In this document: positions 1-6,489 of the stretch, in pieces
Layout: the number at the start of each line of letters is the position of its first letter
Position numbering within the stretch: position 1 is the stretch's first letter
Origin: Agathobacter sp.
GTDB taxonomy: Bacteria > Bacillota_A > Clostridia > Lachnospirales > Lachnospiraceae
Length of the DNA stretch: 17,496 bases
Assembly: GCA_017936725.1 (NCBI GenBank)
Contig: JAGBEZ010000086.1
Coordinates: forward strand, 1-17,496
Direction of reading: 5' to 3'
Translations under genes and position numbers: made by a program
The notes under the pieces: generated by a model
Told to the model about the DNA's origin: nothing
What the model saw: only the letters and a program-made list of their open reading frames with translations
Database searches by the model: none

Positions 1-1
1 A

Positions 2-616
2 GAGGGGGGATCGGTGCCGGAACGATTGGATGGTATGTATTATGGGATTGACCGGGATGGACTATCGTTTCGCCACGCAGATGGAAAACTTATCGTAGGT
101 GGGGGCTCACATCGGACTGGAAAGAAAATGGGCGGTTTCTGTTATCTAAGGGAACAAATAAAAAAGCATTATCCAAACGCCACAGAAACGGCTCATTGGG
201 CGGCACAGGATTGCATGCCGCATGATGGAATTCCGTTTATTGGCAGATTTTCAATGAAACATGAGAATTGGTATGTGGCTACAGGTTTTCAAAAATGGGG
301 AATGACCACTGCGATGGTTTCCGCGATGATTATAAGTGACCAGATTGTTGGGAAGAAAAATCCATATGAAAAGGTGTTTTCCCCACAACGACTGTTGATA
401 AGAGCAGGATATAAAAATTTCCTTGTGGATGTATGGGAAAGCATCGTCGGATTGGTGTGCGGTGTTTTTGCGAAAAAAGGACAAAAATGTACGCATATGG
501 GATGTGCATTGCATTGGAATGAGGAAGAGCAAAGCTGGGACTGCGCCTGTCACGGCTCGCGTTTTTCGAAGGAGGGAGATCTCATAGATAACCCTGCGCA
601 GACAGATAAAAACTAG
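2..616 (+). CDS. FAD-dependent oxidoreductase with C-terminal Rieske domain (5' partial)
   Basis: The reading frame is open to the left edge, so only the C-terminal ~204 residues are present. The first part resembles the end of a DAO-type FAD oxidoreductase: a WAAQDCMPHDGIPFIG stretch, then WYVATGFQKWGMTTA, the usual C-terminal FAD-contacting region. The last ~45 residues are a Rieske [2Fe-2S] domain. CTHMGC lies at 488-505 (ligands C488, H494) and CACH at 542-553 (ligands C542, H551), so the cluster ligands and the disulfide cysteine pair (C503, C548) are all present. The protein ends naturally at a TAG with a DNPAQ motif near the end, as in related clostridial proteins. The segment between the FAD domain and the cluster motif is short, so the Rieske fold is compact. 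The probable role is a cytoplasmic flavin/iron-sulfur oxidoreductase; its substrate cannot be deduced. A separate promoter appears to drive the genes downstream. Confidence 0.85.
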   Translation, partial: EGGSVPERLDGMYYGIDRDGLSFRHADGKLIVGGGSHRTGKKMGGFCYLREQIKKHYPNATETAHWAAQDCMPHDGIPFIGRFSMKHENWYVATGFQKWGMTTAMVSAMIISDQIVGKKNPYEKVFSPQRLLIRAGYKNFLVDVWESIVGLVCGVFAKKGQKCTHMGCALHWNEEEQSWDCACHGSRFSKEGDLIDNPAQTDKN

Positions 617-671
617 ACGGTTTAATTCTGTATAAATTTACAGAAAATTGCATAAAAAGAAGTGAATTTCA

Positions 672-700
672 TAGGCAAAAAACCGTTCTTGTGATAGAAT
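672..700 (+). promoter_or_regulatory. Probable extended -10 promoter of the Mrp operon
   Basis: A TAGAAT -10 box at 695-700 is preceded by TGA (692-694), giving an extended -10 element. A weak -35 (TAGGCA, 4 of 6 matches, 672-677) sits 17 bases upstream. Transcription would start near 707, leaving a leader of about 55 bases before mrpE. It is the best candidate in the 146-base gap, but the weak -35 keeps confidence moderate. Confidence 0.45.
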
Positions 701-716
701 GAAGATATTATAAGGG

Positions 717-743
717 TAAGTCTATCCCAGGGCGGAAGACTTA
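717..743 (+). repeat. Inverted repeat (hairpin) in the mrpE leader
   Basis: TAAGTCT (717-723) is perfectly complementary to AGACTTA (737-743) with a 13-base loop containing a CCCAGGG core. It lies between the predicted transcription start and the mrpE ribosome binding site (from 750). No T-tract follows, so it is not a classical terminator. It could affect mRNA stability or translation of the first gene, but it matches no riboswitch that I recognise. Confidence 0.4.
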
Positions 744-749
744 TGTATT

Positions 750-755
750 GGGGGA
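750..755 (+). promoter_or_regulatory. Ribosome binding site deciding the mrpE start
   Basis: GGGGGA lies 7 bases before the ATG at 763. An in-frame TTG at 748 overlaps this purine run and would have no ribosome binding site at a proper distance. The ATG at 763 is therefore the better start. Confidence 0.6.
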
Positions 756-762
756 TTTACAT

Positions 763-1227
763 ATGTATCTATTATTCTTATTGGCGTGGATTATTTTTAA
801 CGGCAATATCACGTTGGAAATATTGATTTTTGGCGTGGTTATCGCTGCTGCTATGCTTGCATTTATGTGCAAATTTATGGACTATAGCTTGCAGAAAGAG
901 AAAAATGTTTATAAAAAATCCATTTGGTTTCTTGCATACGTTGTGTTGTTGATCCGTGAAATCATCAAAGCAAATCTTGCGATTATTCCAAGAATATTAA
1001 CAGTAGAAGAAGAGATGGAACCTATCATTGTGAAGTTTCGCACGAGTTTAAAGTCAGATTTTACCCGAATGCTTTTGGCAAACTCCATTACATTGACTCC
1101 GGGTACGATTACGGTTTCTTTGGAAGGGGATGAATATACGATTCATTGTCTGGATACGAGTTTGGCAGAGGGATTGGAGAATTCGGATTTCGAAAAGGCC
1201 CTTAAGAAATTAGATGAGGAGGCATAA
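763..1227 (+). CDS. mrpE: Mrp-type cation/proton antiporter subunit E
   Basis: A small membrane protein (154 aa from the chosen ATG) of the MnhE/MrpE/PhaE family, an accessory subunit of the multi-subunit Mrp antiporter. It opens with a hydrophobic segment and the family-like LLAWIIFNGN, followed by a second hydrophobic stretch. The family's C-terminal soluble domain follows, including NSITLTPGTITV, one of the most conserved signatures of the family. The start at 763 is set by a GGGGGA ribosome binding site; a TTG 15 bases upstream is less likely. It is the first gene of a ten-gene operon; mrpF starts two bases after its stop. MrpE is needed for full activity or assembly in known Mrp systems but does not itself carry the ion path. 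Confidence 0.9.
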   Translation: MYLLFLLAWIIFNGNITLEILIFGVVIAAAMLAFMCKFMDYSLQKEKNVYKKSIWFLAYVVLLIREIIKANLAIIPRILTVEEEMEPIIVKFRTSLKSDFTRMLLANSITLTPGTITVSLEGDEYTIHCLDTSLAEGLENSDFEKALKKLDEEA

Positions 1228-1229
1228 AG

Positions 1230-1547
1230 ATGGCATTAGTACAAGAGTTTGAATGGATTTTTCATATTATTTTGATCGTTTTGGCAATTATGCTGGTTTT
1301 ATGTCTTATTCGCGCGGTGATTGGACCGAGAATGGCAGACCGACTGGTTTCTGTAAACATGATGGGAACCATGATTATGTGCATTATCGTAATTCTTGGT
1401 GTCATTATGGAGGAAGGGTATCTAGCAGATATCGCACTGATTTATGCCATGATAAGTTTTTTGGCGGTAGTTGTTCTGACAAAGGTATATACAGGGGTAT
1501 ATCTGGAGCAGAAGGCGAAAAAAGAAAAGGAAAAGGAGGAGAACTAA
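1230..1547 (+). CDS. mrpF: Mrp-type cation/proton antiporter subunit F
   Basis: A 105-residue protein of the MnhF/MrpF/PhaF family with three predicted membrane segments. The conserved pattern RAVIGPRMADRL followed by VNMMGT is the family signature between helices 1 and 2. Further on, DIALIYAMISFLA is the conserved acidic helix 3; the Asp there is conserved in the family. The C-terminal tail (AKKEKEKEEN) is strongly charged and probably cytoplasmic. It starts two bases after mrpE, with GAGGAGG just upstream, and mrpG follows after one base. This spacing indicates translational coupling within the complex. A second frame over the same DNA (1253-1573) is a shadow. Confidence 0.92.
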   Translation: MALVQEFEWIFHIILIVLAIMLVLCLIRAVIGPRMADRLVSVNMMGTMIMCIIVILGVIMEEGYLADIALIYAMISFLAVVVLTKVYTGVYLEQKAKKEKEKEEN

Positions 1548-1548
1548 T

Positions 1549-1872
1549 ATGGAATGGATTCGTTTTATTTTAGGAGTCGCATTCATTCTTATGGGGCTTC
1601 TCGTATTTGTGGTTCAGTTAATCGGCGTATATAAATTCAAATACATATTAAATCGTATGCATGCAGCAGGCATGGGAGATACCATGGGGATTTCGCTTTG
1701 TCTGATTGGAACGATGTTCTTGTTTGGCTGGGGATTTACATCCCTAAAGATTGCGCTTATCGTTGCATTTTTGTGGCTGGCATCTCCAGTTTCTTCGCAC
1801 CTGATTTCGCGTATGGAAGTGACGACAAATGATGAATTAGAAAAATATTGCAAAATTGAGGAGGAATCATAA
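1549..1872 (+). CDS. mrpG: Mrp-type cation/proton antiporter subunit G
   Basis: A 107-residue, three-helix membrane protein of the MnhG/MrpG/PhaG family. The signature RMHAAGMGDTMG appears at residues ~30-41, followed by a hydrophobic helix, and by the SPVSSHLISR segment, which corresponds to the family's conserved xPxxxHxxxR pattern. It forms part of the small-subunit bundle (E, F, G) thought to hold a second ion pathway in Mrp and Mbh complexes. An AAGGAGGAG ribosome binding site lies inside the end of mrpF. Its stop codon directly abuts the start codon of the next gene, with no spacer. Confidence 0.92.
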   Translation: MEWIRFILGVAFILMGLLVFVVQLIGVYKFKYILNRMHAAGMGDTMGISLCLIGTMFLFGWGFTSLKIALIVAFLWLASPVSSHLISRMEVTTNDELEKYCKIEEES

Positions 1873-2130
1873 ATGATAAAAATTTTTGAGATGATTTTAT
1901 TGTTTGGGTTAGTGGCTTGTGCTATTGCCGTAAGTTTCTCCAAAAAGCTTATGAATTCGATTTTGATTTTTATGTCCTATAGTTTGATGATGTCGGTCAT
2001 CTGGATACTTTTGGAATCACCAGATTTGGCGATTACCGAGGCAGCGGTAGGTGCTGGTGTTACCAGTTTACTGTTCTTTGTGACGTTAAAGAAGATTCGT
2101 GCCATGGAGGAGGATGTAAAAGATGAGTAG
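1873..2130 (+). CDS. DUF4040 / MbhD-like antiporter subunit (MrpA C-terminal module)
   Basis: An 85-residue protein with three hydrophobic segments. The motif ESPDLAITEAAVGAG (residues ~48-62) is the hallmark of the DUF4040/MbhD family, which corresponds to part of the C-terminal region of canonical MrpA and structurally resembles part of complex I subunit NuoJ. Here it is a separate gene, as in membrane-bound hydrogenase (Mbh) operons. The conserved acidic residues within this helix are thought to contribute to ion transfer. The start codon abuts the mrpG stop, with GAGGAGG at 1858-1864. The last eight bases overlap the next gene, so translation is probably coupled. Confidence 0.85.
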   Translation: MIKIFEMILLFGLVACAIAVSFSKKLMNSILIFMSYSLMMSVIWILLESPDLAITEAAVGAGVTSLLFFVTLKKIRAMEEDVKDE

Positions 2131-3079
2131 ACAGCTTCCACAAGAGGAATTGAATCAGAAAAAATCCTATCGTATCAAGCAATGGATGAAGGGCGATGTG
2201 GATCTTTATGTAGGGATTTTAGAAATGAAACGCCAGGAAGAACTCGGCGTAAATGAAAAGTTAAAACAAAGACATAAGAAGGATCAGGAAAAACTGTTCC
2301 GTGATATTTATGATAAAGAGAATAACCGGGTATACAAAGCCTTTCTGCGTTTTTATAAGTTAGCGGCAGTAGTGTGCTGTATCGCATTGATTCTTATGTT
2401 AGTGGTAACGGTTTCTTATCTGCCACCAGTTGGTAGTCCGGATAATCCTGCGCATAATGAGGTTGTAGAAAAATATGTCGAGGATGGCATGCAGGATACG
2501 GGAGCTGTAAATATCGTGGCGGGTATGATTTTGGACTATCGTGCCTTTGATACCTTTGGGGAATCCAATGTATTGTTTATGGCTACGGTAGTGGTGATGC
2601 TTTTGATGCGTGATGACAAACGTAAAAAGGGCGTGGACAGTGCGGATATAAAATATGAGCAAAGGTTCGATACGATTTTGCAGCAGGTAACCTTTATTCT
2701 GTTTCCGCTAATTATGATTTTTGGTATTTATGTCGTAGTAAATGGACATTTGTCACCGGGTGGTGGCTTTTCGGGCGGAGCAATTATGGGAGCAGGATTG
2801 ATTCTGTTCCTAAATGCCTTTGGTATCGAAAAGACGCGTCGTTTCTTTACGGAAAACACACATAAGTATGTTTGTTTTGCAGCGCTAAGTTTTTATTGTC
2901 TGGCAAAGAGTTATTCTTTCTTTACGGGTGCAAATCATTTGGAAAGTATCATTTCTTCAGGGGTACCAGGAAAGATTATCAGTGCGGGTTTGATTTTGCC
3001 ACTGAACATCTGCGTTGGCTTGGTTGTCGCATGTACGATGTATTCGTTCTATACATTATTTAGAAAGGGAGGTTATTAA
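2123..3079 (+). CDS. MbhE + MrpB fusion antiporter subunit with charged N-terminal extension
   Basis: A 318-residue protein in three parts. Residues 1 to ~75 are highly charged, rich in Lys, Glu, Gln and Arg, with no membrane segment; they are probably helical and cytoplasmic. Residues ~78-162 hold two membrane helices around DYRAFDTFGES (138-148), which matches the conserved RxxDTxGE motif of MbhE / the extreme C-terminus of MrpA. Residues ~183-311 are an MnhB/MrpB domain with four hydrophobic segments and the signature HLSPGGGFSGGA (209-220). The start codon lies 9 bases after GGAGGAGG and overlaps the previous gene by 8 bases. Canonical MrpB is about 140 residues, so both the fusion and the N-terminal extension are notable. 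The MrpB assignment is firm; the role of the extension is unknown. Confidence 0.88.
   Translation: MSRQLPQEELNQKKSYRIKQWMKGDVDLYVGILEMKRQEELGVNEKLKQRHKKDQEKLFRDIYDKENNRVYKAFLRFYKLAAVVCCIALILMLVVTVSYLPPVGSPDNPAHNEVVEKYVEDGMQDTGAVNIVAGMILDYRAFDTFGESNVLFMATVVVMLLMRDDKRKKGVDSADIKYEQRFDTILQQVTFILFPLIMIFGIYVVVNGHLSPGGGFSGGAIMGAGLILFLNAFGIEKTRRFFTENTHKYVCFAALSFYCLAKSYSFFTGANHLESIISSGVPGKIISAGLILPLNICVGLVVACTMYSFYTLFRKGGY
3064..3072 (+). promoter_or_regulatory. Ribosome binding site deciding the mrpC start
   Basis: AAAGGGAGG lies 8 bases before the ATG at 3081, inside the end of the upstream gene. A longer reading with a TTG start at 3015 would overlap the upstream gene by 65 bases and give a non-conserved N-terminus, so the ATG at 3081 is preferred. 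Confidence 0.7.
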
Positions 3080-3080
3080 A

Positions 3081-3458
3081 ATGATTGGTTTAAATTGGCT
3101 CCCAAACTTTGGTGAAGAGGCTGCAATGATTCTGTTTGGAATCGGTTTTGCAAACTTGCTTTTCCAAAAAAACTTAATTAAAAAGATTATCGGATTTAAT
3201 ATTATGGACACAGCGATTTTCCTGTTTTTAGCGGAAAAAGGATATATCACTGGTCGTATCGCTCCAATTGTCGTGGATGGGATTCAAAGTGTAGAAAAAT
3301 ATATAAATCCTGTTCCAGGCGGTCTGGTGCTGACGGGTATCGTAGTTTCGGTTTCTGTGTCGGCGGTTATGCTTTCGTTAACGATGCGTTTATACAAACG
3401 TTATGGAACGCTAGACTTGGATGAGATTTCGGCACAGCTTCGAAAGGAGGGAAAATAA
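3081..3458 (+). CDS. mrpC: Mrp-type cation/proton antiporter subunit C (NuoK-like)
   Basis: A 125-residue, three-helix membrane protein homologous to NuoK of complex I. The first helix (MILFGIGFANLL) and second helix (IIGFNIMDTAIFLFL) follow the family pattern. The segment NPVPGGLVLTGIVVSVSVSA corresponds to the very conserved DPLPQALVLTAIVI region before helix 3, with PQALVLTAI changed to PGGLVLTGI. A charged cytoplasmic tail follows. The ATG at 3081 comes one base after the stop of the MrpB fusion gene. mrpD begins immediately after the mrpC stop, the usual C-D order of Mrp operons. Confidence 0.92.
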   Translation: MIGLNWLPNFGEEAAMILFGIGFANLLFQKNLIKKIIGFNIMDTAIFLFLAEKGYITGRIAPIVVDGIQSVEKYINPVPGGLVLTGIVVSVSVSAVMLSLTMRLYKRYGTLDLDEISAQLRKEGK

Positions 3459-4982
3459 ATGGCATTTGTACAAAACGTACCATTTTTCTCCATCATGCTT
3501 TCGATGTTTGCAGGAATCGTGTCTTCTATTTTACCAGCAAAGGTAGCAAGAAGACTCAATATTGGGGTAACGATCCTCATTGGTGCGATGTCAGCATGGC
3601 TTTTGGCATTTATGATTCAATCCGACATGGGATACTATACCTATATGATGGGACATTTTCCAGCTCCTTGGGGAAATGAAATCCGTGCAGGCGTATTAGA
3701 GGCGCTCATGGCGTTGGTGTTCTGTATTGTTATGGTCTTATCTCTAATGGGTGGTTTGCATAAGTTTCGAGAGGTTGAGCCAGAGGTTGAGGCATCGAAA
3801 GAGAATTTGTATTACATATTGGTGGATTTGCTATTAGGTTCACTCTTGGCACTTGTTTATACGAACGATATTTTTACAGCTTATGTATTTGTAGAGATTA
3901 ATACATTGGCCGCATGTGGCTTGATTGCAATTCGTCAGATTGGACGTACGTTTGAAGCAGCAGTTCGTTATATGATCATGAGTTTGTTGGGCTCTGGTTT
4001 GTTGCTCATGGGAATCTGTATGCTGTATGACATGACAGGGCATCTTCTTATGTCTAATATGAAGGAGTCCATTGCACTGATTATGGAAGAAGGCACATAC
4101 GCAGTTCCAATGCTCATTACAATAGGGCTTATCGTAGTTGGTTTGGCGATTAAGAGTGCGCTTTTCCCATTCCATGCGTGGCTTCCAGATGCTTATGGAT
4201 ACTCTACGGTTTCTTCCGCAGCGATGCTGTCGAGTTTAGTATCCAAAGGATATATTTTCTTATTAGTAAAAATTTTCTATCGTGTGATTGGATTCGAATA
4301 TATTGCAGATAGTCAGGTGCTAAATATTATTTTCTGGTTTGCGATTTGTGGTATGATTTTTGGTTCTATGAATGCGATTTGGGAAAAGGATATTCGAAGA
4401 ATGATTGCATTTTCTTCGGTGGCACAGATTGGATATATTTATATGGGATTTGGTCTTGGCACAGAGGCTGGGATGATTGCAAGTGTATTTCATATGCTGA
4501 TGCACAGTGCGACAAAATCCTTACTTTTTATCTCTGCAATTGGTCTTACGGATGCATCAGGCTTTAAGAGAGATTTCTTTGAGGTCACAGGTGCTGGATA
4601 CCGTAACAAGATTGCGGGTGCGGGCTTTTTAGTTGGTTCGCTTTCCATGGTAGGTATTCCAATGTTTGCAGGATTTGTGAGCAAACTTTTGTTTGCGCAG
4701 GCAGCAGTTGGAGAGGATTCCTGGAGAATGTTCCCGGCTATCATCGTTTTGGCAATCAGTACGATTTTAAATGCAGTATATTTTATGAAAACGGTGCTTC
4801 GTATTTATACACCAATGCCAGCAGAGGAAGAGGCAAAAAAAGGCTATATTCCAATTAGCTGGAAAGAGAATAAGGTTTATAGCGTTGCTATCGTAGCATT
4901 TATTATCCTAAATATTGTTTTAGGCTGTAATTCCAAACCGATTATCATGTTAATCGAAGAAGGATTAAGAAACTTTATGTAG
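3459..4982 (+). CDS. mrpD: Antiporter-like subunit 1 (MrpD position)
   Basis: A 507-residue polytopic membrane protein of the NuoL/NuoM/NuoN/MrpA/MrpD family, about 14 membrane segments. Residues of the central ion path are visible: E146 (FVEIN, helix 5), K232 (LAIKSALFPFHAWLP, helix 7), K263 (SSLVSKG, helix 8), H349 and K353 (HSATK, helix 10) and K409 (GFVSK, helix 12). These would couple cation export to proton entry across the cell membrane. Its place directly after mrpC marks it as the MrpD equivalent. The helix 7-8 loop reads HAWLPDAYGYSTVSSAA and lacks the usual AH...APxP pattern, a departure shared with none of the other three paralogues here. The ribosome binding site is AAAGGAGG, and the start abuts the mrpC stop. 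Confidence 0.88.
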   Translation: MAFVQNVPFFSIMLSMFAGIVSSILPAKVARRLNIGVTILIGAMSAWLLAFMIQSDMGYYTYMMGHFPAPWGNEIRAGVLEALMALVFCIVMVLSLMGGLHKFREVEPEVEASKENLYYILVDLLLGSLLALVYTNDIFTAYVFVEINTLAACGLIAIRQIGRTFEAAVRYMIMSLLGSGLLLMGICMLYDMTGHLLMSNMKESIALIMEEGTYAVPMLITIGLIVVGLAIKSALFPFHAWLPDAYGYSTVSSAAMLSSLVSKGYIFLLVKIFYRVIGFEYIADSQVLNIIFWFAICGMIFGSMNAIWEKDIRRMIAFSSVAQIGYIYMGFGLGTEAGMIASVFHMLMHSATKSLLFISAIGLTDASGFKRDFFEVTGAGYRNKIAGAGFLVGSLSMVGIPMFAGFVSKLLFAQAAVGEDSWRMFPAIIVLAISTILNAVYFMKTVLRIYTPMPAEEEAKKGYIPISWKENKVYSVAIVAFIILNIVLGCNSKPIIMLIEEGLRNFM

Positions 4983-4996
4983 AGAAGGGGATAGGA

Positions 4997-6475
4997 ATGA
5001 GTCAATCTGTATTGATATTATTTGCGATCTTTGTTCCCATCATATGGGGCGTGTGTATACTTGCAAAAAAAGAATTTAAGACGAGACGTGCTCTGATTAC
5101 ATTTGCGTCAATTGGATTAGCAGTGACGACGATTTTGTCCCTGACGATTCTTTTTATCGGAGATATGCAGCTTTACATATTTGCAGTTGGCGAAAATATG
5201 CATATCTTTTTCCAGGCGGACAGAATGGGGCGCATTTTTATGATGATTGTAACCATCGTTTTGCCATTGGTTGGAATCTATGCCTTTGAATATATGGGAC
5301 ATTATGAGCAGGAAAAGAGATTTTTCGGATTTTATTTAATGGTGTATGGGGTATTGCTTGCGTTAAGTTATGCGGGAAATATCGTAACCTTTTATCTGTT
5401 CTATGAGATGATGAGTATCTTTTCTATGCCGCTGGTATTTCATTTTCGAACAAAAGAAGCAGTTATGGCAGGGCTTAAGTATTTGTTCTACTCATTGACG
5501 GGAGCATATTTTGTGTTGTTTGGTATTTATTTTTTAAACCAATATACGACTACGCTGAATTTTACGGCAGGCGGTACACTGGATATGACAAAGGTTTCCG
5601 GAAATGAAGGATTGCTTTTAGTGGTTGCGATGTGTATGATTATTGGCTTTGGAGTAAAGGCGGGTATGGTTCCGCTTCATGCGTGGCTTCCAGTTGCGCA
5701 TCCGATTGCGCCAGCACCTGCGAGCGCTGCGTTATCTTCCCTTATCGTTAAAATGGGCGTATTTGGGGTAATGCGCGTGGTGTATTACTTATTTGGTGTC
5801 GATTTCCTGCGTGGAACCTGGGTACAGTATACGTGGATTACGCTGACCTTGATTACGGTATTTATGGGCTCTATGCTTGCGTATCGTGAAAAGGTATTCA
5901 AAAAGCGACTGGCATATTCAACCGTGAGCCAGGTTTCTTATATCTTGTTTGGTATGGCTTTGATGCATCCGTTGGCTTTAACGGGTTCGCTTTTACATAT
6001 TATGTTCCATGCGGTGATAAAGTCTGCATTGTTTATGAGTGCGGGTGCGATTATCTACAAATGTGGCATCGAGCGTGTGGATGAGATGAGAGGAATCGGC
6101 AAGCGTATGCCAAAGATTCTATGGTGTTATACGCTTTGCTCTTTGGCACTTATCGGTATACCGCCTGCAAGCGGGTTTGTCAGCAAATGGTATCTGGCAA
6201 TTGGATCACTGGCAACGGATATTTCAGTAGTGTCATGGTTAGGACCAGTGATCCTCTTAATCAGCGCGTTGCTTACGGCAGGGTATTTGCTTCCGATTAC
6301 CATTGATGGGTTTTTCCCAGGTCCAGATTATGACTATGCGCATTTGGAGAAAAAAGACCCGACCAAGCAGATGCTTGTGCCGATTATGATATTAGCTGCT
6401 CTGGCCATTTTACTTGGTGTGTTCCCAAATTATTTTGTGGAATATATGAGTGATTTGGTTCAGATGGTATTTTAA
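4997..6475 (+). CDS. Antiporter-like subunit 2 (MrpD/NuoM-type proton-translocating protein)
   Basis: A 492-residue member of the same antiporter family. The ion-path residues are E137 (LFYEMMS, helix 5), K221 (FGVKAGMVPLHAWLP, helix 7), K252 (SLIVKMG, helix 8), H338 and K342 (HAVIK, helix 10) and K397 (GFVSK, helix 12). It carries the full HAWLPVAHP...APAPAS helix 7-8 signature typical of MrpD and NuoM. It starts 14 bases after antiporter subunit 1, with AAGGGG just ahead. It is most similar, by eye, to the next gene: both are about 490 residues and both contain FLRGTWVQ, KRLAYSTVS and LLISALLTA. This looks like an extra subunit relative to the canonical two-antiporter Mrp complex. Confidence 0.87.
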   Translation: MSQSVLILFAIFVPIIWGVCILAKKEFKTRRALITFASIGLAVTTILSLTILFIGDMQLYIFAVGENMHIFFQADRMGRIFMMIVTIVLPLVGIYAFEYMGHYEQEKRFFGFYLMVYGVLLALSYAGNIVTFYLFYEMMSIFSMPLVFHFRTKEAVMAGLKYLFYSLTGAYFVLFGIYFLNQYTTTLNFTAGGTLDMTKVSGNEGLLLVVAMCMIIGFGVKAGMVPLHAWLPVAHPIAPAPASAALSSLIVKMGVFGVMRVVYYLFGVDFLRGTWVQYTWITLTLITVFMGSMLAYREKVFKKRLAYSTVSQVSYILFGMALMHPLALTGSLLHIMFHAVIKSALFMSAGAIIYKCGIERVDEMRGIGKRMPKILWCYTLCSLALIGIPPASGFVSKWYLAIGSLATDISVVSWLGPVILLISALLTAGYLLPITIDGFFPGPDYDYAHLEKKDPTKQMLVPIMILAALAILLGVFPNYFVEYMSDLVQMVF

Positions 6476-6489
6476 GGGGGAGGTGTCAT

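Noticed and set aside
1..616. Truncated or pseudogene oxidoreductase
   Set aside because: The frame is simply cut by the window edge; the visible part is uninterrupted and keeps all Rieske ligands and a natural stop.
617..762. Sodium or lithium riboswitch controlling the antiporter genes
   Set aside because: Hairpins are present, but I cannot match them to the conserved cores of known ion riboswitches, and the leader downstream of the predicted transcript start is too short.
743..826. Possible 27-codon leader peptide starting at ATG 743, overlapping mrpE in another frame
   Set aside because: It has a purine-rich site upstream but no conserved feature, and it overlaps the better-supported mrpE start. 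There is no reason to call it real.
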